Origin: Bacteroidales bacterium | GTDB lineage: Bacteria > Bacteroidota > Bacteroidia > Bacteroidales > WCHB1-69 | Direction: 5' to 3' | NCBI GenBank assembly: GCA_017527945.1 | Contig: JAFXPL010000126.1 | Coordinates: 1 to 11,315 of the forward strand | DNA length: 11,315 nt | Shown: one piece after another, positions 5,958-11,315 of the stretch | How the letters are laid out: each line of letters opens with the position of its first letter | Numbering within the stretch: position 1 is the first letter of the stretch | Translations under genes and position numbers: made by a program | Notes under the pieces: model-generated | Seen by the model: the letters and a program-made list of their open reading frames with translations, nothing else | The model's database searches: none | What the model was told of the DNA's origin: nothing

Positions 5958-6527
5958 ATGGAAAAAACATATCTTTTCTCGTTCTTGCATTTTGTAAATA
6001 AAATGCGCGAATATCCCGATAAAAAGAATATCATTGAGGAATACGAGAACTATTACGGCCCCATGCCTGCAGACTTCAGGGAAACCGACATTTACAAAAA
6101 ATACGTGAGCAAATTCACTCTTCCGGAAGGCTTCAGGCTCATCACACCCGATGAACTGGCGCTCGATTTCGACTGGGAACTACTCGAACAACTGATCGCA
6201 GCCTCTCTTTCTTCCGACTACTGGTATGAATTGTCCGAGGACACCACTTCGTACCAACTCAATGTCTCAGTCGCACACAACGGGGTAAAGGTTGTAAAGA
6301 AAATCAAGGAACTATGGGCTTTCCAAATTCTGAAGCTTTACAAAATCTACATTGAAGAGCAGATTAAACTCTTCACCTTGATGGCAGAAGATGACGAAGA
6401 GTACGAAGCCATCGCTGCAGAGCAGAAGACCAGAATCAAAAAATATAACCTCAAAACCTCCGGCCTGAAAAACAGCAACAACTTTTTCAACGAGCTTAAC
6501 CAAAAATTAGAAACAATCGCAAACTAA
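5958..6527 (+). CDS. Unrecognised 189-residue, mostly helical cytoplasmic protein
   Basis: I do not recognise a family. The protein is charged and seems mainly alpha-helical, with no signal peptide, membrane segment or catalytic motif that I can see. Residues about 1-55 are rich in aromatic and charged residues (HFVNKMREYPDKKNIIEEY). The C-terminal half (about 115-189) is strongly charged and could form coiled helices (LWAFQILKLYKIYIEEQIK, then DDEEYEAIAAEQKTRIKKY). The start is the ATG at 5958 after an A-rich leader, 37 bases behind the ATPase stop, and the next gene begins 32 bases after its end. The position suggests an adaptor, substrate or regulator of the ATPase, but that is inference from context alone. 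Confidence 0.8.
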   Translation: MEKTYLFSFLHFVNKMREYPDKKNIIEEYENYYGPMPADFRETDIYKKYVSKFTLPEGFRLITPDELALDFDWELLEQLIAASLSSDYWYELSEDTTSYQLNVSVAHNGVKVVKKIKELWAFQILKLYKIYIEEQIKLFTLMAEDDEEYEAIAAEQKTRIKKYNLKTSGLKNSNNFFNELNQKLETIAN

Positions 6528-6559
6528 ATTACAATCTGTATTCACAAAAACAAAAAATC

Positions 6560-7693
6560 ATGGAAGAAGAACTCCAAAAAGAAGAAATTGAAACCTCTGA
6601 TGTGGCCAACACCTCAACGGAAAAATCCCAACCTGAAGGAGAAGACTCCGCAAGCACATCGCAGAAATCCAGCGGCAAAACATTCCTCTATGTCTTAAAA
6701 GTGTTGCTGTTTTGGGCGATATTCTTGTCTGTCGGCACCGGGTTGGTCATGGGTGTCTGCCGACTCGTCCGGCGCCACACCGTGAAATGGAAACAATCGC
6801 TGAGCACCACCACGGAAATCGTCCGCTATGACAACAAAGACTACCAGCTGCGACGCACCGACAGCCACAAACGCCTCTCCAAGCGTTATGCGACCGCCGA
6901 CTGGTTGTACGCCTCCCGCGACTCCATCATCTTGCTCGGGAAAAAGGACCTTTACGTGATTTTCTCCCTCAAGAACAACCGATTTTGCGGTGATGAGCGG
7001 CATCGCTATAAAACGGTTCATAGTCCCGACACGACAGGCCTTGTCGCGGTGGTGGACGAGCAGGATACACTCACGTTTCTTTATCTCCACGACAACGGAC
7101 AACAAATGCCCGTTTCCTACCCCGTTGACGATGAAACGTGGTATGACATTCGCTTCAAAGGGGAGTATTGCGTGATTCCGCATCGCAACAAGGGAACATG
7201 CCTCATCAACCGGCAAGGCGACATCCTGCTGGAGGGTTACGAAGACATCTCGATCATAGGCAACGACTATATTCTGGCTACCGATGTGTGGGATAAAGAA
7301 AACCTGTATGACGCGCACACCCTCCGCCCGCTGCTGACCAACAAAACCACCATCTACGTCACAGCGTCCGGTATCTATTTCGACGAAGGCAACATCAGCT
7401 ATCTCATGGACTCGACGGTCACCAACGTGCTGACAAACATGGTTTTGGATGATTACGAAGAATACGTCGAGTGTCCAGGAGTGGCAACCCTCTACGAACC
7501 CGGCGAAGAGATTCCAAGTCCCTACAAAGCCTTCTTCATGAACGGCTTTACCGGCGTGTTCGACCGCGACTACCGCGTCATCATCGAACCGAGATGGGAG
7601 GAAATCCACTATCTTGGCGACGACCACTTCTCCTGCGTGTCGGGCAGCCGAGTCGTCATCATGGACAACAAGGGGAAAATGGTCAAACGATGA
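6560..7693 (+). CDS. Single-pass membrane protein with WG-repeat-like domain
   Basis: This 377-residue protein starts with an acidic, Ser/Thr-rich tail (1-40). One hydrophobic segment (about 42-67, with VLLFWAIFLSVGTG) follows, then a cluster of basic residues (RLVRRHTVKWK at 68-78) and a large domain to the C-terminus. The end resembles WG (KWG) repeats: G-F-T-G-V-F-D-R-D-Y-R-V-I-I-E-P-R-W-E-E-I, then V-I-M-D-N-K-G-K. Another degenerate unit is around CLINRQGDILLEGYEDI. WG repeats are thought to form beta-propeller or solenoid binding surfaces. By the positive-inside rule, the basic cluster after the segment would place the large domain in the cytoplasm, facing the ATPase encoded in the same operon; the alternative periplasmic topology cannot be excluded. 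It could act as a membrane anchor or sensor. Confidence 0.82.
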   Translation: MEEELQKEEIETSDVANTSTEKSQPEGEDSASTSQKSSGKTFLYVLKVLLFWAIFLSVGTGLVMGVCRLVRRHTVKWKQSLSTTTEIVRYDNKDYQLRRTDSHKRLSKRYATADWLYASRDSIILLGKKDLYVIFSLKNNRFCGDERHRYKTVHSPDTTGLVAVVDEQDTLTFLYLHDNGQQMPVSYPVDDETWYDIRFKGEYCVIPHRNKGTCLINRQGDILLEGYEDISIIGNDYILATDVWDKENLYDAHTLRPLLTNKTTIYVTASGIYFDEGNISYLMDSTVTNVLTNMVLDDYEEYVECPGVATLYEPGEEIPSPYKAFFMNGFTGVFDRDYRVIIEPRWEEIHYLGDDHFSCVSGSRVVIMDNKGKMVKR

Positions 7694-7715
7694 TTCCTCA
7701 AATGGAAAAAAATTG

Positions 7716-7723
7716 TATCTTTG
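7716..7723 (+). promoter_or_regulatory. Bacteroidota -7 promoter element for the LytTR operon
   Basis: TATCTTTG followed by C is a canonical -7 box of the TAnnTTTG type, located 22 bases after the preceding stop codon. No good TTTG -33 element is visible at the expected distance. Transcription would start near 7730, leaving a very short leader before the ATG at 7742 and supporting that start. Confidence 0.7.
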
Positions 7724-7741
7724 CATCGTTATTATATCCTT

Positions 7742-8095
7742 ATGCGCAAATTTTTTTCCATTTCAACCCCGACAAGCCTCCTCCATTTCGATGAGGACAC
7801 TCTGATGTATGTTCAGGCCGACGGCAACTATGTTACCCTGCATTTCCGGGACTCGTCCGCCAAAGTGCTGACCATGCAGCTGCACGAGTTCGAAGCGCTG
7901 CTGAGCCGGAAAGCGGTAAGCAAATTCAGCAAGGTGGGCAGAAGCCTGATTGTGAACATCCAGTATGTTTTCTCCATCAACACAACGAGACAAGAGCTTG
8001 TGATTTCAGACAAAGTGATGTTCTCGCACACGCTGACCGCCTCAAAGGATGCCGTGGAGAATCTTAAAAGAATCATTGAAAATTCAGAAAAATGA
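7742..8095 (+). CDS. Stand-alone LytTR-domain DNA-binding regulator
   Basis: This 117-residue protein is almost entirely one LytTR domain. Matching features are L-M-Y-V-Q-A-D-G-N-Y-V-T-L-H-F at 21-35, the helix region MQLHEFEALL at 45-54, and F-S-K-V-G-R-S-L-I-V-N at 62-72, the family's strongest signature. LytTR domains bind direct DNA repeats. There is no receiver domain, so it is not a normal two-component response regulator. The ATG at 7742 is chosen because an in-frame TTG at 7721 lies inside the promoter box. The stop overlaps the ATG of the next gene (ATGA), so regulator and NAGPA-like membrane protein are coupled. In many bacteria LytTR regulators pair with membrane proteins that control them; whether that applies here is inferred. 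Confidence 0.9.
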   Translation: MRKFFSISTPTSLLHFDEDTLMYVQADGNYVTLHFRDSSAKVLTMQLHEFEALLSRKAVSKFSKVGRSLIVNIQYVFSINTTRQELVISDKVMFSHTLTASKDAVENLKRIIENSEK

Positions 8096-8952
8096 AAACC
8101 GACCGTACGAGATACGATGACGACAATGTGTCCTATATCATAGGAGGGCACCCGCACAAGCCGTTCTACAAGAGGTGGTGGGTCTATGCAACAGCCGCGC
8201 TCTTAGTCCTGGCGGCCGTGGGCGGGTATATTCTGTCAAAACGGGAACTGTGGAATCCGACCGCCGATTTTCCCATTCCCACCGAATCCATCACCACCAA
8301 TGCCTCAAGCCAGACGCCGTCTTTCCGCAACGACTCCACCCAGCCCGGCAATGTCTCCTTCAGCAAAATCACCGTAAACGGCAAAAACCTGAAAGTCTGG
8401 CAATTCGAAAACGGTTATGCAGAGCTCCGTGTCGGGGCCATCGACACGGCAGAGCCAAACGTGATTTTTGCCACGCAGGCAGCGGACATCCGCTCCGACA
8501 ACCACGGAATCGTAGGCGCATTTGTGGACCGCGGGGAACTCGTCTCCAAAGGGCAGGCCAAAAAAGGGTTCTGCGCCATCATCGACGGGAACGTCGTGGT
8601 GGGAGCGGTCGAGCACTCCCCCTACTTGGAGGAAGCCATTGAAGAAGGCGGCTACTTTTTCCGGCAATACCCGCTGGTCTATGACGGAATGGTCATCAAC
8701 AACAAGCCCAAAGGGACCGCGCTGCGACGAGCCCTGTGCGAGCGCGACGGGGAAATCCTAGTCGTGGAATGCGACCATATCACCTTCCATGACTTCGCCC
8801 AAGCGCTGGCCGACTTCAATGTCCGCAACGCCATCTATCTTGTGGGGGCCGATGCCTACGGCTTCTATAGGACCGACAACGGCGTGGTGGAACATGGCAA
8901 CCCCCGCTGGAACCAAGAGCCCAATGTAACGTACATTTTGTGGAAAAAATGA
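8092..8952 (+). CDS. Membrane-anchored NAGPA-like (phosphodiester glycosidase family) protein
   Basis: This 286-residue protein has a short basic N-terminus, one membrane segment (about 29-48, WWVYATAALLVLAAVGGYIL) and a polar linker (50-88), suggesting an N-in orientation with the main domain in the periplasm. Residues about 90-286 resemble the NAGPA domain: GFCAIIDGNVVVG (159-171), a central EGGYFFRQYPLVYDG (185-199), then ALRRALCERDGEILVVE (210-226) and FAQALADFNVRNAIYLVGA (235-253). NAGPA proteins cleave phosphodiester-linked sugars. The last segment normally reads N-A-x-x-L-D-G-G; here it is NAIYLVGADAYG, so the usual Asp-Gly-Gly is missing. Catalysis may be lost or altered. The gene overlaps the LytTR gene by four bases. 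A sensory or envelope role under LytTR control is possible. Confidence 0.82.
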   Translation: MKTDRTRYDDDNVSYIIGGHPHKPFYKRWWVYATAALLVLAAVGGYILSKRELWNPTADFPIPTESITTNASSQTPSFRNDSTQPGNVSFSKITVNGKNLKVWQFENGYAELRVGAIDTAEPNVIFATQAADIRSDNHGIVGAFVDRGELVSKGQAKKGFCAIIDGNVVVGAVEHSPYLEEAIEEGGYFFRQYPLVYDGMVINNKPKGTALRRALCERDGEILVVECDHITFHDFAQALADFNVRNAIYLVGADAYGFYRTDNGVVEHGNPRWNQEPNVTYILWKK

Positions 8953-9033
8953 CCGCACGACGCACCGCAGCTCTTCAAAACAAGCATCTTCAACTTATTC
9001 TCCGCACATTGACCTCGACAATTGATTAGCTAT

Positions 9034-10737
9034 ATGAAACTTCACCACTGTTTGATTTTATTCTGCCTCCTGGTGTCCGTCTCCTGCGGCAGAGTCGATT
9101 TCGAAAAAATAGAGACGGGAGAAACCTACGCGGGCCTGTGGGAAAACAAACGCTGCGCAGTTGTATTCGATTATGCGGAGGGAGGGGATTTGAAAGGACG
9201 TCTTTACATTGACGAAGGCAGAATTGTTGCCACCCCGACAAACTTCTCCGCGAATCTGAAAAAAAACGGGAAAGGCGTTCTACAGGTAAACGGACAGGAG
9301 AAACCAATAAAAGTTGCGCTGGCAAAACGAGGGAAACTGCAAGGAACCGTTGAGGAGGATGCCTTCGAACTGACGTTGCAGCGCAACGACGACGAAAATT
9401 TCCACCCTATCTATAAAGAAGAGTGCTACGACGTGCTCACTACAACCGACATCGTGTATGCCCACACCAACGGCTATTGGAGCAGCTACCCCGATGAGGA
9501 CAAAAATTTTGTGGGAATCTATCTGCAAAGGGCTCCTGAATTGGGCGCTATGAAGGAACAGCCGCTTTGCATGGACATCTACCAGCCTGCGGACAGTTCC
9601 ACCCACTTGCGCCCTGTAGTGCTGATGATACACGGTGGCGCATTCTACAACGGCGACAAGCAGGACGAAACCTACGTGAAATGGTGCCGCCACTACGCTT
9701 CCTTGGGCTATGTGGCCGTGTCCGTCAACTACCGCATGGGCTTTCTACCCTACAAGAACGCCATCGACTGCGCCGGATACCGCGCCACCCAAGATGTGAA
9801 TGCCGCCATTCGATATTTGCTGCATCACGCTGACACTTACAGAATTAACCCCGACTGGATTTTCACGTGGGGCACGAGTGCGGGGGGCATCACGGCGCTG
9901 AATGTCGCGTTTATGAAGGATGAAAACCGGCCGAAGTCCGTCCTGCAAGAGGGAAAAATCGCCAAATTGAACCCGAAATTCACGGAGACTTTCAACATCA
10001 AGGCCGTGGCGAACATGTGGGGAGCCGTACACGACACGTGCATCCTCGCCAACAGCCGCATACCGGTCATCTCGTTCCACGGCGACGCGGACGGCATCGT
10101 GCCTTACGGCTACGGGCAGCCATTTTTGAAATTGCTGGCCTCTTCGCTGACAAGCGAGGTGAAGAACCAGCTCCAGCGTTTCCTGTCTGAACAGGCAAAC
10201 CCATCGGAGCATCGTGATGGGGCGTTGGAAGATCATCCCGTAACGATCAGCGTGTGGGATCCGGTGGCGGAAAAGGTACAGGAGTGGGTCCAATCCTTCT
10301 CGGTGCCCGTATGGGACAAGATTGTCTCGCCCATGTACGGCTCCGCGTGCATCCACGAATACCTCGACCGGCACGGTGTCCGCAACAAGCTGTTCACCGT
10401 GGCGGGCGCGAGCCAGCACAGCCTCCATGTCGATGAACATCGCAACATAGTTCCCTATTTCTACACCATCCAAGACTCCGTGGCGCAGTTCTTCTACGCG
10501 GAAATGGTGCCTAAGCCTGTAAACCTGCATCAAGAAAGTGCGGGATCCCCATTCTTCCGTATCGACAACACGGATGTCGCCGAAATACATTGGCAGGTGG
10601 ATGGTGGCGTGTTGTTGGAAAAGTCCGACAATCGTGCAAAGGTGGTGTTCTTCAGGGATGCGAAGCGGCACCTTGTCCGCGTGTCCGGACGATATAAGAA
10701 CGGGGTGGCGTTTAACGAAGAAATCCCAATGGTTTAG
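9034..10737 (+). CDS. Lipoprotein alpha/beta-hydrolase, carboxylesterase-like
   Basis: The ATG at 9034 gives 567 residues starting with a type II signal peptide (MKLHHCLILFCLLVSVSC), with the likely lipidated cysteine at 18. Residues about 28-120 form a beta-rich domain of unknown type. The alpha/beta-hydrolase domain follows: LMIHGGAF (197-204) for the oxyanion hole, G-T-S-A-G at 280-284 with nucleophile S282, a probable acid in FHGDADGIVP (348-357), and a probable histidine in SQHSLH (460-465). The order and spacing fit the esterase/lipase (carboxylesterase or HSL-like) families, which cleave ester bonds. A large insertion (about 365-440) separates acid and histidine. The last 60 residues (about 505-567) look Ig-like. 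The start is 81 bases after the NAGPA-like gene with no visible promoter between, so the two may share a transcript. Substrate unknown; acetylated glycans are a guess. Confidence 0.88.
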   Translation: MKLHHCLILFCLLVSVSCGRVDFEKIETGETYAGLWENKRCAVVFDYAEGGDLKGRLYIDEGRIVATPTNFSANLKKNGKGVLQVNGQEKPIKVALAKRGKLQGTVEEDAFELTLQRNDDENFHPIYKEECYDVLTTTDIVYAHTNGYWSSYPDEDKNFVGIYLQRAPELGAMKEQPLCMDIYQPADSSTHLRPVVLMIHGGAFYNGDKQDETYVKWCRHYASLGYVAVSVNYRMGFLPYKNAIDCAGYRATQDVNAAIRYLLHHADTYRINPDWIFTWGTSAGGITALNVAFMKDENRPKSVLQEGKIAKLNPKFTETFNIKAVANMWGAVHDTCILANSRIPVISFHGDADGIVPYGYGQPFLKLLASSLTSEVKNQLQRFLSEQANPSEHRDGALEDHPVTISVWDPVAEKVQEWVQSFSVPVWDKIVSPMYGSACIHEYLDRHGVRNKLFTVAGASQHSLHVDEHRNIVPYFYTIQDSVAQFFYAEMVPKPVNLHQESAGSPFFRIDNTDVAEIHWQVDGGVLLEKSDNRAKVVFFRDAKRHLVRVSGRYKNGVAFNEEIPMV

Positions 10738-10740
10738 CTT

Positions 10741-11202
10741 ATGAAAACGGTCAGACTTTTGCTTTGCGCGATGGTGCAGTGGACGTGGGGGATTGTTCAG
10801 AACGCCATCGGGTTGCTTCTGTTCCTGGTGTTCCTCCCGAACCGGCATTTCCTCTTCCGATCGAGCGTGGTGACCTGTTGGAAAATCCCTTACAGCGCCG
10901 GATGCGGGATGTTCATCTTCCTGAACGACACGGACTTGAGCGAAAGCGACAAAGGGGCGATTTCGAAGATGGACTACGACTTGCTGGTGCACGAATACGG
11001 GCATTGTCTGCAGTCCATCCTGTTGGGACCGCTGTTTTTACCGGTCATCGCCATCCCCTCCATCCTTTGGGCCGCCCTGCCCTGTTTTGAACGGTTCCGA
11101 AAGAGGAAAGGGATGTCGTACTACGAGCTGTACTGCGAGAAGTGGGCGAACCGGTTCGGCGACCGGGTGTGCGGGAACCGGCGGGTGTTTTGCCGTAAGT
11201 GA
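10741..11202 (+). CDS. Small membrane protein with HEYGH zinc-protease-like motif
   Basis: This 153-residue protein has a hydrophobic N-terminal segment (about 5-33, with NAIGLLLFLVFLP). The HExxH motif VHEYGHCLQS lies at 83-92, and a second hydrophobic segment (about 93-115, LLGPLFLPVIAIPSILWAAL) follows at once. The later EKWANRFG (133-140) could supply the third zinc ligand, as in gluzincin-type peptidases. The combination of L-V-H-E-Y-G-H-x-x-Q-S with L-G-P-L-x-L-P-V and E-x-W-A-N is familiar from small uncharacterised Bacteroidota membrane proteins; no substrate is known to me. It starts three bases after the esterase stop, so it is surely co-transcribed. It could be a true peptidase or an inactive relative, since only the HExxH is firm. 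Confidence 0.85.
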   Translation: MKTVRLLLCAMVQWTWGIVQNAIGLLLFLVFLPNRHFLFRSSVVTCWKIPYSAGCGMFIFLNDTDLSESDKGAISKMDYDLLVHEYGHCLQSILLGPLFLPVIAIPSILWAALPCFERFRKRKGMSYYELYCEKWANRFGDRVCGNRRVFCRK

Positions 11203-11215
11203 AATATCATTGGCT

Positions 11216-11247
11216 CTTGAATTGTTTGCTTTTATTTTGTAACTTTG
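11216..11247 (+). promoter_or_regulatory. Bacteroidota-type promoter
   Basis: TAACTTTG at 11240-11247 is a good -7 box, and CTTG at 11216-11219, 20 bases upstream, resembles the -33 TTTG. A second TTTG at 11225-11228 is too close. Transcription would start about 11253-11255, with a leader of some 18-20 bases before the ATG at 11273. Confidence 0.7.
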
Positions 11248-11272
11248 CAGGCAACAACTTTAAAATTTAGAG

Positions 11273-11315
11273 ATGAAAAAGAACGAGGCTGAACTTGTTG
11301 ATAATATGCATGCAG
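11273..11315 (+). CDS. 5' end of a gene cut by the window edge
   Basis: An ATG preceded by an AT-rich leader and a promoter opens a frame reading MKKNEAELVDNMHA that runs off the right edge. Only 14 codons are visible, too few to name the protein. Its own promoter suggests a new transcription unit, separate from the esterase and HEYGH genes. Confidence 0.5.
   Translation, partial: MKKNEAELVDNMHA

Noticed and set aside
6695..7726. Long minus-strand open frame (343 codons) opposite the WG membrane protein
   Set aside because: Its translation is low-complexity Val/Asp/His-rich sequence typical of an antisense shadow, and the plus-strand gene fits its operon.
9022..9033. TTG at 9022 as start of the esterase lipoprotein
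   Set aside because: Starting at ATG 9034 gives a compact lipoprotein signal peptide; the four extra residues add nothing.
9745..11004. Long minus-strand open frame (419 codons) opposite the esterase and HEYGH genes
   Set aside because: The plus strand encodes clear domains throughout; the antisense frame is a by-product of GC-biased codon use and shows no family features.

Overview
The window looks like chromosomal DNA of a Bacteroidota member, most likely a Bacteroidales/Prevotella-type gut or oral anaerobe. The evidence is several TAnnTTTG (-7) promoter elements with AT-rich leaders, starts preceded by A-rich tracts rather than a strong Shine-Dalgarno, and protein families typical of that group (BspA-type leucine-rich repeats, Sel1 repeats, WG repeats, an orphan LytTR regulator, NAGPA-like proteins). 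Genus is inference. All genes called read left to right.

Region 1 (about 1-4255) begins with a leftward promoter for a gene outside the window and a strong hairpin terminator. It is followed by a tightly packed four-gene operon: an unrecognised 158-residue protein with an uncertain start; a cytoplasmic BspA-like LRR protein of nine regular 23-residue repeats; a ClpX-like AAA+ ATPase whose usual C-terminal part is replaced by a DUF1232-like domain; and, coupled by an ATGA overlap, a large fusion of an asparaginase with rearranged motif order and a Sel1-repeat tail. The asparaginase part is clearly richer in G+C than the sequence on both sides, so the operon is a mosaic.

Region 2 (about 4256-7693) has a non-coding gap with a hairpin terminator and a Bacteroidota-type promoter. 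An operon follows: a second ClpX-like AAA+ ATPase, an obvious paralog of the first but with arginine finger and sensor-2 kept; an unrecognised 189-residue protein; and a single-pass membrane protein with WG-repeat-like sequence.

Region 3 (about 7694-11202) opens with a TATCTTTG promoter and carries a stand-alone LytTR regulator, a membrane-anchored NAGPA-like protein overlapping it by ATGA, a lipoprotein alpha/beta-hydrolase (esterase-like), and a small membrane protein with HEYGH. The right edge has another promoter and the first codons of a further gene.

The most unusual content is regions 1 and 2: two paralogous ClpX-like ATPases lacking the zinc-binding domain and the ClpP-docking loop, one of them fused to DUF1232, flanking a rearranged asparaginase-Sel1 fusion and next to a cytoplasmic LRR protein. 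A working hypothesis, and only that, is a ClpP-independent remodelling machine with repeat proteins as recognition or scaffold parts and the asparaginase-like protein as enzyme or effector. Region 3 looks like a separate cell-envelope module.
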